Below, piece by piece: positions 1-13,100 of a DNA stretch of 64,000 nt (the stretch's first letter is position 1; each line of letters starts with the position of its first letter). The notes below the pieces were generated by a model. The model searched no databases. It was given only the letters and a program-made list of their open reading frames with translations, and was not told where the DNA came from. The stretch comes from Galbula dea (Eukaryota; Chordata; Aves; Piciformes; Galbulidae). The stretch lies in the NCBI GenBank assembly GCA_013399015.1, contig VWZX01010082.1, forward strand, positions 63,556 to 127,555. The letters are read 5' to 3'. The translations under genes and the position numbers were made by a program.

Positions 1-115
1 CAACCCATCACCACCATACCACTAAACCATGTCCCTAAGTACCACATCTCTGGTTTTGAACCCCTTCAGGGATGGTGACTCCAACACTGCCCTGGGCAGC
101 CTCTGGGCCAATGTT
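1..115 (-). mobile_element. CR1: CR1 LINE fragment, cut by window edge
   Basis: This is the antisense of a bird CR1 3' region. It contains the blocks ACTAAACCATGTCCCTAAG, CAGGGATGGTGACTCCA and GCCCTGGGCAGCCT, which recur in the same order at 33,610-33,710 and 36,640-36,710. The 3' terminus, which would lie to the left on this strand, is outside the window. Homology fades after about position 115. The fragment is 5'-truncated as is usual for CR1, and no coding remains are readable. Confidence 0.9.
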
Positions 116-2140
116 TAACTACCTGCATGCCACACTCATACACATAGCCATTTTATTTTCCCTGTTGTGAAATAAATATATCATCTAGCCTCTGCATTCA
201 GACTCACAGCTACAAGTTACTTAGCACACAGCCCTGGACATTATTTCTTTCCTTACTATTTCCAACTGACAATCTAAGTAAGCACAAACCCCTTGGACTG
301 ACAGGTAAGATGAGCAAAGAGAGACATTCCAGAATACCTGACAGGATAATTAATCACCTAGAAAGACTGATAGGAACAATATCAATTCCTATGAAAAACA
401 CTTTGATAAAAAAACATGTGAAGTTTGGCCATGCAGTGTAGTGAAAAGATAAATTTATTCCACCAAAACTCTTTAACTAGGCAGAGCCTACACTGTAAAC
501 CACATGCCACATTTAGAGATACATATACTCAAAACTTGGCTTCCAGATGTCATTTATGAAGTTAATTCTCTCAACTCTATCTAGGAATCTGGCCCCCACT
601 GCAGTGTAAATCATTTTTGCCAACCATATAGTTTGCCTCACAAGGAGGATATGAAAAATTTCAAGGCAAAATGGACTATCAAGGATCCAGAATGTTGTCT
701 ACTTGTAGATCCCAGCACCAGGCTGATTTTGTTGCAGACCTTCTGGTCTGCACTGATGCCGAGCACAATCTCATGCTGTACTACCAACACACATTCAGAG
801 ACCACATTGAAAACTGTAGACACAAAAGCCAGCCTGGATGAATCAAGGGCTCCTGTTTTGCATGTACCATAGATCTAGCCACAAGGTCTATTGAAGAAGT
901 AACCTGTTTCTTCTCAAATGAAAACCCTTCTCAACAGTAGAGGTTTCTTTGTCAGAAAGGACTGGAAAACCTCATTCTTTCTGAAGACTGGCCTATCTCT
1001 AGGTTTATTTCAAGCACAGTCCATTTAAGATTGCAGATTTGGAGTGTTCATGATTCCGTATTAGATTTGCCCTAGTTCCATTCTTGTTTTAGTTGTGAGA
1101 AAGTGAATTAAAACTTCATCTGCCTCTTTGAACAGGCAGCTCTTTTTTAACTAACACATAGTCAGAAATTACATTCTTACTACCAGCTGTAGAAACATAG
1201 CTCAGGGAAAACTGAAAAAGCTTAATTTCCCAGAGCACTTCTTAGGCTGCAGCTGTAACAGCTTCATGTTTTTGTCAAGATCCACAATTTTCTTATACTT
1301 TTTTTTTTTCACACTCGATTCCAGGATGTTGTCACAGCAGCATATCCAGGAGGAGAACTTAAAGGCTCACTTATGTGTCTCTAGCCTAAAATCTTTGCAA
1401 AGGAAAAGAAATATATGCATATTTATATGAATAGGGGCTTCCTTATGTTAACATTGTGTGTTACTCTAGAACTACAAAAAAATGTTGCATTTATACTCAA
1501 AATAATACCAACAAACATAAAAAATATAGCCACTAAATATGACAGCACCTTTAAAAATCCACAATTTAGAAAGGTAACTTTTTAATATTCATATCTGCAG
1601 GAGAAGCTGTTTGGGCAGTTTTAAAAGCTCATTGTAACTGCAATTGTAAACATCCAGTTGAAAAGCATAAAGATAAGTTGTTCATTTGCATTTTTATCTG
1701 TGTTGTCTTACAGCTATTAATTGTGGAAATGAAACAGAAATGTGTTTTAAACCCCAGGCTACTAGAAATTAATATACATGGAGAAGAGAAATATCTGGAA
1801 GTTAGGGATGACCTCCATGTTTCAGAGAAAGATTAATCAAAGCCCAAGTTATAGTTTCCAATTTACTGCAAAACAACAGATTCTATTTCATAAGAACTAC
1901 AGAAACAATCTATTAGTTTTAGCAGAAATCTTAGATTATCTGATGGTAACAAATAACTAAAAGCCATTGCTCCAGTTTTGAGGGCATGAATCACTACACT
2001 TGAAAGCTTGGAGTATGTATGTTTGTTTAATTGCAATGAATTTTAATCATAGGGTATTGAGTGGCACATATACATTTAAATAACCTCCTTCCTCAAAGCT
2101 GTCATTTGCACTCATTTTCAAGCCATTCAGAATGCAACAA
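116..2140. other. Non-coding unique sequence
   Basis: This is A+T-rich sequence with no recognisable gene or repeat. Short open frames at 633-872 and 1778-1960 have no family features and do not continue across splice-like sites. A polypyrimidine run near 1300-1325 followed by CAG resembles a 3' splice site, but such runs are frequent by chance. Confidence 0.6.
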
Positions 2141-2226
2141 GGCAGATCCAAGCTGATGTAAATTGTCATAGCTGCATGGAAGGCAATGAGGCCAGTGTAA
2201 ATTTACACCAACTGAGAATGGGGCCA
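2141..2226. repeat. Decayed inverted-repeat (MITE-like) element
   Basis: The left arm reads GGCAGATCC..AGCTGATGTAAATT..CATAGCTGCATGG. The right half carries the reverse complement of the same blocks, ending AATTTACACCAACTGAG..GGGGCCA. A perfect 14-bp palindrome, GTGTAAATTTACAC, lies at 2195-2208. The mirrored layout with TTTACACCAGCTGAG-type arms is one I recall from ancient interspersed repeats of birds, crocodilians and turtles. I cannot give a database family name. It is non-coding. Confidence 0.5.
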
Positions 2227-5200
2227 AGTATTTGGTTATTTAAAGGATTAGCCATAAAAAGCTTAAGCAAGGGATTTCTCTGGCTCACAGAGATGAGGGT
2301 TAAGGGCTAGAAAGAGCTGAGGAGCTGTGTCAGAGCATCTCAGAGCAAAATTTGACTCCCAGTTTTGTCTCAAAGTGGTATCCCTGGAAAAAAAAAATGT
2401 AGTAACTGTAAGTGTAATCACTTAAACTCTTCAAGTCTCATTGAATAAGCAAGTGAATTCTTCCAAGCCATATGATGCTGCAGTCCCCATGGAACATAAT
2501 TTTAATTTAATGTTCTTATGTTAATAACTAGGAAATGTCATGGCATTTAAACTGCAGGACTGCCTTGTAGCCAACTTTATCAAATCTAAGGATGCTCCTT
2601 ACCACCATCTGAGGGCTGTAGCTCAGATGGGGCAAGCAGAAGGTAAAGAAGGCCAGATGCTCTTTACAATTGAAGACTACACTTCTGTGCTGACAGGGAA
2701 ACTCAGGGCTACAGCTGGACTGTAGGCAGCAGTCAAACTGGGAAAAAATATTGATTGGAAAAAATAGACAACATGCCAAATACCTCTCTATATGAATGTG
2801 ATGTAGTCTTATATAAATCAATACTGAGACTTCTCAAGTGAGGAGCCAGGATAGCTTTCAACACACCTGGCATTTCACCTATCATTTGTCAGTCCAAAAA
2901 TGCTTCCCAAACTCCCATGTAAGACTCCAACAACAGCTAAAATGCAGAGTTAGGAGCACAGTGATCTGTAAGCAAATAGAGAAGTTTCTTTTGAGCCTCC
3001 TCATCACTTCTTAACTCCACTGAGGTCTCAACTCTTTTCTATTACTCATGCAATTATTGTTACTTATTCTTGTGTTGCAGGTGTCCTGCCTCTTACATTT
3101 CAGGACACAGTGTTTCCAATGCAGCAAATTTACATTTATTAAGTAGAGAGGAAATGGCAAAGTAATCTTTTCAGTACTCAAAAAAAGACAGATCAAGGAA
3201 ATTTAGACACTTGCTCAGTACACCCATTTCCAGCAGTTTCTCAAGCCCCTTCCATGCCTACACCTCTTAAGAGTAGTCTCATGGCTGACCTCAGCCAAGA
3301 CTGCATATGTGAAGGCACAAAGTCAATGAAATAGCCAAAATTCAGCTCAGCTCTGCAGGTCAGTCTTCTCTGAACTTCACTCCTACACTAAAAATGGAAG
3401 ACTTCATCTCCTTTTTCTGCTTCTGATCTGAATTACATAAATACACAGAGATAACTGAGTTCCTAATTTCCACCAGTTTTCAGTGAGGCTAATCTCTTAC
3501 ATTCTTCATACAGCTGGCTGGTATGTTTTTCTTGAATCTCCATTTTCATCTCCACCTTCTCTATGAATATGGCAGATAATTCAAAGCTTCTTGCATGTTA
3601 AGGTCACTTGCAAGGACTTCTTACACCCTAGACTTCAGTTTCACAACGGTCAAGAGTGTTCAGTATCTTTCTGATTAGAAATATAAATCCTAATAAAAAT
3701 AAACCTCCACTACAGTTGCAGGTGAAACTTCATAGGTGTTCAGAAGAAATATTTTGTTCCCAAATCATTACCTGCCCAGATGCAATTCCCCTCTCCCTGT
3801 TTACATCAGGACTTTGGTTCCCAGGTGACTCTGGATCTGAAAGAATTACCCTTTCCTGCATATGCACTGTGTAAGAAAACATCAAGGAACTGTGCTACCC
3901 AGGGTGCAAGTTAACCAACCAGCCTTCAAGGGGCTCATCATGGCTGGAAACAGAAGAGAGATGCTTTTCTTCATACCTAAAAGCTAGAGCTAGATGCTAA
4001 TCTCATTCACATAATGTTTCACACACAGAGGTTGAGCATGAGGACCATGAGGGTTTTGTTCAAATGTGCAGGTCAGCCCTTTCCACAGCAATGGCAGCTA
4101 CCCTTGGAGAGCTTCTGGGAAGGAAACACTAGAGTCTTTGAGGGCATTGCATTTAGTGAGCACTTTTCCTGCTGAACCCATTTCATTCTGTGCATGTACA
4201 GAGCCTAGCACCTCAGCTATTTGTCTATGACTGGAACACCTGTGAGATCCTGCAGTGGAAAAGAGTAATAGGCATATTAATGACACCATTATTAACCAAT
4301 TAATTAGTTCCTGTCTTCTGCCATGGAGTACTTGTGCTTTCTCAGTGTAAAGAGCAAAATACTCAAAATACTATCCTCCTGTCCATACTGGCTAATATCA
4401 GTTCACCTTGCTGCCAGAGGATGTTAGTAAACATTTCTCTTTGGAAATCCTTTTGATCCTACATTTGAGTTTCTCTATCAGCTTTTTTAGATTCCCCTCC
4501 CCCAAAGGAACACTTAAAGGAAAACATGGGTCAGATTCTGAGCTGTGTGCTGCCTTCCATACAAATACAGTCCCCCTTTCCACTGGCAGAGGTGGCTCTC
4601 AAGGAAGATGAGAGCCACACAAAGGACTGTATAATGACTGATGATACACACTGATGAATGACATCTCTTCCTGTAATTGTAGGTCTCAAAGCAGCAACAT
4701 TAGGACAGTATCTGCCTTAAGAAACAAACTGTCAACTGCAGCGACATCATTAGCTAATTCACTGTTGGATAAAAACCTTCTCATCTTAAACATCCCTACT
4801 TAGACTGAACTTCACCCACCCATGCTAGCCATTTAATTTTAATGTTTCATTTCACCCAATGTATTTATCTAACTTTTTTTTAACTTCAGAATTTTAATCT
4901 ATGTCTCATTTTCCTTTTTAGTGCAAAAGCTGTGTTTAACCTTGCTGTACTCCAACTCCTTGACTCACTATAATGGTTAATTCCATTTTCTACTGAGCTT
5001 TAGAAACATGAAAAAAAGTACAAAGTTGATGAGAACTGTATTGAATAGCTAACTTCTCATTATACCAGAGAAGTTCCATTATAAGAGAGCACAGAGATTA
5101 CCTGTGGGCTAATAAGATGAGTGGAAAAGGGATCTAATGCTGGATTCTTATTCACATTACTAAGATTACATTTACTGCATGTTTCACCTTGGGGTCTCTG

Positions 5201-6040
5201 CTCATGTTTACTAAGATTTAAATATAATCCCCATGAGGAGGACTAAGGCAGAGGGAAATTAAATAACATTTATTATTTAGAACATATAGTAACATTGTTT
5301 AGCAAGACTGATTTCCTGATCAGTCCTGATCAATAGGCCACTCTAAGCCAAGCCCAGATGAAGGGGCTGGCATTGGATGCCCTCACTTCACAGGACATAA
5401 CTGGAAAGCTGCAGTTCTTTCCCTTTTTTAATCTCTCCCCATCTCAGAGCAGACCTGTTTTCACTACCACCTCCTCATCCTGCTGCAGCATCAGAATTTC
5501 TAAGCACAAATTCTCAGGCACAGATGAAAATGTGTACTGAGTTATCATCAGCATGCCTCAGCAAATAGTTCCAGTTAGTCTGTATTATCTCTATTGGGAT
5601 AAGCAAGCTATGTCCCAGCCAAGAGTCAGAATCCTATTGTGCCAGACTCAGTAAATGCACAGCATGCTGAAAGTCCCTTCTCTGCAGATCTGATATTTCT
5701 GCCTGATTCCAGTGGAATTTTCTGCACAAAGCACCACAGTGAATCTTGTGGTGCTTCAGCAATAACTTGTCATCACTCTGCTTCTGACAATTTGGGATAA
5801 AAGCTCCTTTTAGGTCTGTAATTTCTATAGCTCCACATAAAAAGAAAAATAGCCAAAGGAACAATACTGCCAGCTGAAAAAATAAGCATTGCAAGGCCCT
5901 GTGCCTTACATTGTTCTGTTTCTGTGACCTCTAAGATGTACAGAGAAGGTAAAGACCCAGGACAAGGAGTAAGGAGCCAATGTGACCTTTTCTCTAAGCC
6001 AGACAATAAACAGTAAAGGGTATTGTTAATGCGGTGCTCA
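2227..6040. other. Non-coding unique sequence
   Basis: No gene or recognised transposon is seen. A run of homeodomain-type cores (AATTAATT at 4298-4305, ATTA repeats at 4276-4307) stands out near 4.3 kb. A 10-bp tandem pair containing TGATCA lies at 5314-5333. The open frames (for example 4408-4611 and 5634-6045) look like chance, with no domain, repeat or signal features. Confidence 0.6.
4270..4312. promoter_or_regulatory. Homeodomain-core cluster (speculative)
   Basis: Within about 40 bases there are ATTAATG, ATTATTAAC and CCAATTAATTAG. The last holds the 8-bp palindrome AATTAATT, a typical antennapedia/paired-class core. Clusters of this kind occur in conserved non-coding elements of vertebrate gene deserts, but A+T-rich DNA also produces them by chance. 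No expression or conservation evidence is visible. Confidence 0.15.
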
Positions 6041-6096
6041 GGCATTTAGCCACATGTCTCATTAACTTTAATGGGAGTCTCACCTAAATATCTGAA
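6041..6096. repeat. Decayed inverted-repeat (MITE-like) element
   Basis: The stretch GGCATTTAGCCACATGTCTC, then ATTAACTTTAATGGGAGTC, then ACCTAAATATCTGAA has a mirror layout. TTTAGcCAC..GT is answered by AC.TAAA on the far side of a central ATTAACTTTAATGGGA. This is the pattern of a decayed amniote repeat built around ATTGACTTTAATGGGAGTTAGGCACCTAAAT. Only the core and parts of both arms survive. I recognise the pattern from memory and cannot name the family. Confidence 0.45.
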
Positions 6097-9000
6097 CATC
6101 ACTCCAAAAGTATACCCTAAAGTGTGATATCTGAGGGAAAAAATTGTCCAGAGAATACATGAAAAAATAAAAGAGAAATGAAAGAACAAGGTAGATACAA
6201 AAGTACAGGTGTAGGTGGGAACACATAAGGGTTATTTGTGTGCTCTCTGTGAAAATAGGCAGCTAACCTCCCAACCAGACAGGAAGGTGCTTCAAGGCAG
6301 TCAATAGAGAGGTAGAGCATAACTAGAAGGGAAAAAGGTATCAAAGGACTGGTTCCATTAGCAGCAGCAGGGCTAGTTATAGAAAAACATAAGGGGAATC
6401 CATAGGGAATATCAATCTACAAACCCCAGTGTGATAGTTTTATGCTTCACCATAATTTAATATAATGGAGAGATGTAGGCACTAAAGCATTCAGGTTTAA
6501 GTATTCATGAATAATAAAATCATATTCATTTTATCTGGTCACATTCTATTCAAAATTATTTTACTACCTTCCAAAGAGTAAACCTGGCAAGGTTTTTGAA
6601 CATGTTAAGATAATTTGAAACTAACTACTTAAGTTGTTTAAACCTTTAATGGCTTCTTCCATTTCAGTCTTTGTGGAAACTATGAATGGAAGAGAAATGT
6701 AAGGAAAAACATAATGTGCATGTAGAACAGAGGGGGATAGGTTGTACACAACAGAACTTGAGAAGTAGATTTGATTATAAAGACCTTCACATGTAAGCAG
6801 TGAAATGATCTGTTCCAAATTAGTTTTGAAACTAAAAATGGCACCATGAACAGGGTTGCTCTTGCACAGGGAATTAACACAGCTGGTTTTACTGATCAAA
6901 GTGAGCATTAAGATCCCTACTGATAAAGGCATTTAGTGTAAGTTCTCCCAAACTTCTTAGATATCTTCCTGAGCCTTTTGAGTAAACCAGCAGTATGCTG
7001 ATGGCCCTGTCCTGTCATTAGAGCACATTCTCTTTTCTCCATTGGGACTGCTGCCCTAGGTAACCCAGAAACACAGCCACTTCTTTGCCTCATCACAAGA
7101 CCACCATTGTCTTGCCCCACAGCCTTATCTACTAGCTTTGATGCTGTTAGCTCTGCAGCCCCACCACCAGAGGTGGCAGCCAGGACCATGTTTCATCATG
7201 CCTTTCAACACCTCCTGTTCTCATGGCATGGAGCAGAACCCACTTGATTTGCTCTCACAAGCCAGCACAGATTTGCAAAAAGATTATTGACTTGGGCCCT
7301 GTGTTGTACCTCTAGGCAAAGCACAGAGGCCCATTCCATTTTCCAGAGATCGCTGCCATGCAACAGCAGGACAGGGTACATCAGCCTGGAAGGAAGATCA
7401 CTGCTGCTTCCAGGAGCTAGCAGGGCTGTCAGCAGAAGGCACTGGATTGTGCCATGTCCACAAACCCTCACTGTTCCTTTAAGCTTTGGAGCTCTGTAAG
7501 TCAGAGTATGAATAAGAGATTTTTATTCTTAGTATTTCATGAGCTTTATTTGTCTCTAAGCTTCAGGCCTGACTCAGAAGAGCTTATGGGCACATGCTGA
7601 AAACACATGAATAACCCAGTGACTTCAAGCTGCTTGGTTCCTCCCTTTCACCCTGGGATTTGGCATGCTTTTCCTAGAGCCAGGCAAAGGAAACTGCAAA
7701 TCATTAACTAAATAATCTTTGCCCATGACAAAGACATTAATCAAAATGTCGGTGTTCATGTTCCAAAGGGGCATTTAAACCATCAGCTAGTCACTGGCTC
7801 CAACACAACCCAATGTCACTTCTGCTGAACAGCATTCAGATATCCTTCCAGAAGTATGACAGTATCTAAACTAATTTTAGCTTTATGGAACAACTTCCAT
7901 TAAAAAAAAATGCAGTATTTATGAGATTGAGCCAAGGGGAAAAAAAAAATCAGCTGTAGAAGTCAGGATTGTGTCAACCAGAAGGAAATACTCAATATTT
8001 GAACATAAGCAGCCTGCTACCTGGACAAACTTTTAAATAAAAAAATAGCCAATCTTTTCTTCTCAGCACTGCAAATCTGATTGTTAAAATCCCATGTGGC
8101 CTAATACCTTCCCCCCCCCTCATTTCTCAACAATTCAAACACCTCCATTCTAAATTCTTTAAGAGCAAATCTTCCACTGTGCACAAAATGTAAATCCAGC
8201 AAAACAAAAGGAAAACCCAAACCACCTACATCTCTTTCAAATCTCTATCACCATGCATTTTTTTCTCCTCACAACAAAATATTTCTGTCATGAGCTAAAC
8301 AAAACAAGAAAATACATCTCCAAATCCTGTTATATTACACAAATTATCCCACAATTGGAAACAAGGCTTGTTTACCTCTCCAGAGAGAGTAAGAAACAAA
8401 TGCTAGAAAAATAACTTTCTATGAAATATTTGGTTTCCTCATTATTTCACTTTTTCTTATGAAACTGAGAAGAAACAAAGGGACCTGATGCTTTAATGTG
8501 AATTCCTGCTTTCTAGTATAATTGTGATACTAACATGCCTTTCTTGGTGAAAAAGATACTAATTGGTAATTCTGAAGAGATAATACAAGGCCTTGGAAAA
8601 GTGCAGGAGTAAAAGTAAGTATTTATGTAGTAAATGTTACCATTATCATAGTTTTTAATGTAAGTCCTATTGGCTTTGATAAAGCTTTTTGTCTTCTTGA
8701 GGTATCCTGCAGAGAGAAGGTAAAATGACTGACAGCATGTTCTGAAAAGGTTTGTGAGCAGCCTATGTCAAACCATCTTAATAGAGTGATTCAGCCCACA
8801 AGAAAAAGCCTCCTGAAAAGTCACCACTCTGCAGGTAACAGAGGTCTTCTCCTTTCAGTAAAAGCCTTGTCATTATCCATAAGCCTGATGTAACTTAAAC
8901 TTCCCTGTCCTTTCTATCACGATAGGAACCTGGAGGCATTGTTAGCAAGGACACATGCTTGTCTCCAGTGGGTCAGCTTCTTGCAGAGCAAACCTTCTGC

Positions 9001-10007
9001 AATCTTATTACTTACACAGATGATGACTTTTAATGGGGTTTGTGTCTTCATTAACAAGAAGAGTGGGGAAAGGAGAAGTACCTAGATGGCAGGATCATGT
9101 AAATAGAGAATTCTGAATATATTTTTAGTTGAAAATGTGGGGCGTTATTATCTTATGAGATGACTCTAGGCAATTTATTCTTAGCCCAGTTTCTTCACTC
9201 CTAATAAAGACCTTTGCTTATCTAACTGTTCCTTGCACAACATTCCCATAGTAGAGGGTGACCTAGGCATTTATACTGATCTCATTTACAGCTCCTGCTG
9301 CTTATTTCCTAGCTGCTGTTTACAGAAGCCAATTGGCTATAAAAACAAAGTACTCTGCTCTTCATTTACAGGCTGCTGGAAGATAAAAACATTGAGAGGA
9401 AAACCTTCCAAGTACCTAGGTTGACATTTGGCCTCCCAGCTACATCATACAGCTTCTAAAAGTTCCCAGGTCTGTAGAGCATCTCTCAAAACTCAGGAGA
9501 TATTAACCTGTTTCTCAGAAGAGTTCATTAACCTGGACCCTCCACTACCCTCCCATGGCTGCACTGACTTCTTCCTGGTCCAGAGCTCATTTCTGGATCT
9601 GCAGTTGCCTTATGAAGCTGTTCATATTCCCACACATCATCATTCATGACCTAACGCCCCTCACTCCTGCACCGATGCCTCTTCCCCGGTCCAGTCCATT
9701 TCCTGCAGCAAACAGATGGAATAAATATAGCCAGGCAGGTGCATGCAGAAAATGAATAATTAGAGGATGCAGCCTGGAAGTGCTGTGAAATGAAAAAAGT
9801 GCAGAACCACTGAGCATGGTAAGGGAGCAACTCCCAACTCCTGTGAAAGTAGCCACAGAGAAAAACATCTCAGAAGGTCAGGTATTTTTTTCAGACATTA
9901 CTGTCAGCTCCACTAAGATCACCTGCCATCAGCTATTTTTTTTTTCCACCACAGGCTTTGAGGCTCATGCACTGCAGCAGGTACCCTGGACAGCCTGTGT
10001 AACATGT
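6097..10007. other. Non-coding unique sequence
   Basis: No gene or recognised repeat is visible. Minus-strand open frames at 6621-6932 and 6917-7471 and plus-strand frames at 9233-9755 have chance character. A C8 run lies near 8110. At the right end a pyrimidine run ending in CACAG (9935-9954) precedes the CR1 copy. Confidence 0.6.
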
Positions 10008-10197
10008 GTACCTGTGGAACATTGGAACAGGTTGACCAGGGAGGTGGTTGAGGCCCCATCCCTGGAGGTGTTCAAGGTGAGGCTGGACAGGGTGCTTGGC
10101 AACCTGGTTTAGTTAGAGATTGCCTACTCACCGTAGGGGGTTGGACTAGATGACCTCTAAGGTCCCTTCCAACCCTGATAATTCTATGATTCTATGA
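10008..10197 (+). mobile_element. CR1: CR1 LINE 3' end
   Basis: A 5'-truncated CR1 copy on the plus strand. It begins inside the ORF2 tail, where translation gives EHWNRLTREVVEAPSLEVFK, the usual C-terminal end of CR1 ORF2. The 3' UTR follows with GGTTGGACTAGATGACCT and GGTCCCTTCCAACCCTG. It ends in the diagnostic terminal repeat ATTCTATGATTCTATGA. CR1 integrates by target-primed reverse transcription and normally leaves only such 3' stubs. The intact terminus suggests a relatively young copy. Confidence 0.95.
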
Positions 10198-13100
10198 CAG
10201 GACAACAGAACATGGATTGTCTTTATGGCCTAAAGACCCAGTTCTGCTAGAAATTTAAATCTTATCTATCACATGCTGTAGCCAGAATAGGTCTTATACA
10301 TGTATATGCACAGAAATTTAGCTAACATATGCCTCAAGCACCATCTTTACAGTTTATTTCACTCACTGGTTTCAACATGCAGTTTTACTCAGAGCTTGAG
10401 CATCTACACTATATAGACCATCCAGTTTCTGTGTTGGTTTCCATGTGAATCCAATCTTTAGACAAAAAGAAGAAAACACCATAAAAGAACCAGAGGGTAA
10501 CATCTTTTCCTGCTATTCTGTATTCTTAGTGACTTAACCTTTCTTACTTGAATTAATGTGATAAAGTGCTGATGGAAACTTTGGTAGTTAACACCCGTGC
10601 ACAGTACCTTGATTTAGCATAGAATTCTGTAATTTGGGGTACAAAATGCAGATTATATTATATAGTTCTCTAACAGACAGCTCCAATCTCAACAATGGAC
10701 AACAGATAATGAAATAGAGCAGGAAGAGGGAAGATGAAAAAGGGAGATGGAAAAGAAGGGAAAAAGATACTGTTAAACTTTATTTCACTGCTGCAGTTTG
10801 AAGTGTAGCATAGTTAACATACCAAAACTCCTGACAGTGCAGTGAACATAAGGAGAGAAAAAAAAACTAGTGGGATCTATCAGACTGATTATTTGACTGG
10901 TAAAAAAATATATGAATCTCCACCCTGAGGACTAAGATGTTTGTTCTTTTTCATACATCAGAGTTACTTGATTTTTCAGAGATGGAGAAGGCTGAGGGCT
11001 TTTTAGGGAGTGTGGTTTTGGGTTTAGGTTTTTTTTCATCTGCTGAAAAATAGTTTGGGGAGACACAATCATGAAGCATTTTGTCAGATGGGTCATGTCT
11101 GAGTAGTCATTTGATAAAGAGCAACAAGAGTTTTGTTCTGAGTTTCTTAATGCAGGATATTTTCAGAACTCCTAGTTGCAGAGTTTAAACAGCAGTTAGA
11201 AACTGAGAAATTAACTACACATTTTGATTTTCAAATAAAATATTGTTAAAACTCTTTGCTGTGGGCAGAAAATCAACAAATCCTTTCTGCATTCAATTTC
11301 TCCATCTTCTCTTCAATTACACATCCAGGACCATGATGATGACTAAGCTATAAGCTACCTCACCTGCAACATGTAGTAGCACCCTGCTAGAGATGTTCAG
11401 TATGTCTACTGGCACTAGTTCAATGGAAGAGGTTTGCTAGACATCTATTGCTAGCTTTAAAACATTAAAATAAATCTCAGTAATCACAACCACCTAGGCT
11501 CTACCAGAAGAGCAACAGGAATGATGAAGTCTACCTGGGTGAGGGCAGCCTGTCTGGGTCACTGGGGGTTTAGGGACTAGGGAAGGGTAGCAGTCAGACC
11601 AAAGGACTGGGACTGCAAAGCCATGAGTCTGTAGATTGAGCTCTGAGGTTAGAGAATTTGCTGGATGCTTTTGTTGACAAAACCAAAGAGAAGGCTTTCA
11701 CATGCATTTGCTGGGCCAGGCAGTTTTGGATGAGAAACATCATGTAATCCCTCCTCTGACTGCCACTTCAGAGTGCAGCAGTAAGCCCTGCTCCAGGCTG
11801 CTCTTTGAGGCCACTTGGAAGGTGACACAGTGGCCACCTGCCAAGTGGGCAGAGCATTTTGTTCAGAGCATGTCCCATTGCTGCTTGGCTAGATGAGCTG
11901 GCTGCCTTTGGGCTTCCAGGTGGGACTCAAGCTGTTGTTGACCTTTGAAGCTTTCCATGGTAGGCTTGGTTCTCACCAGATAGTCTATCTGCTTTCATCC
12001 CTCTTCCTGTCACCCTGCAGCAGCTAATGTCAGCAGAGATATTCAGCCAAGAATTCCCTGAGTGCACATGGCTGAAGTAAGGGCAAGACAAGGACCTTGG
12101 AATGAGCATAGCCAGATGCTGACACGGTGGGGAATAGACAAGAGCAGGTAAAGAGAACTCCTCTGTCAGGTACTCCACTCTGTGCTATGGAACAACCTTG
12201 CAACTGCTTCTCTACCTCCCCAGTAAAGCCTTTTTTTGGGATGCTTTTCCCTACTGCTCTGACCCATATTTAATTTAAGCTTCAAAATGAACCAGGGTGG
12301 GGGAAAATATAAACCCTAAATCACAGGAAAAAGATCAAATACATACTCCTGAGGTTCCTGCAACAAAACACATTGGGGTGGGGGCTGGGTGTGGGGACTA
12401 GCATTTTAGTTTTTAGAAGACAGTTTAACTTGATGGATGTTTCTGCTACATATAGACATTCTTAAATTGAAATGAAGCTAAGCCAAAAATATTTATCAAA
12501 GGTCATCAACTTCTTATTAGCTGTGTAATAGTATTGCCATCATTTTGGCTTGCAGCTCACTGAAAATTCCACTCACTGGTTTGAGAAAGGTTGCATCAGG
12601 TAATGTTCCAATAAAACAAAAGGACAGTTCTTGCCCTAAACACTTTACCTACACAGCAGCATATATTGCCTTTGCTAGTGCCTCCTATTTTTACTTGTCA
12701 AACACAATGAGAACATCACTGATGTTACTGAGGAATAAACTGGGATCTCACCTCTTGGATCTGAAATTTTTACTTTCTGATCTCTTTGACTTCCACAAGA
12801 AGGTTACTTATGCTTCTCTTCTGGCTTCCTTTCCTCCCCCACAGCCTCCCAACCCCAGATCAGGTTCTTCACACAGAGTACTGGGAAAAATGAAGTTGGG
12901 TTTATGCTAGGACAAGGGTGTTCTACTTCAGTTATTTATTGCAGTAATCACCCCATGGAACTGTGCTTTCCTCAAATTGCACATATAAATTGTCAGCTAT
13001 TACTCCCTCCTGCAAAGGTTGAGGCAACCTCTTGTTTTACAGGTAGAGTGAAATTTAGAGGTTAAAACATGCTTATGACTTGATTTTTCTCCCTGCTTCA

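Noticed and set aside
12545..12910. Open frame of 121 codons
   Set aside because: It starts at TTG and shows no domain, signal or splice context; the length is within chance expectation for the window.
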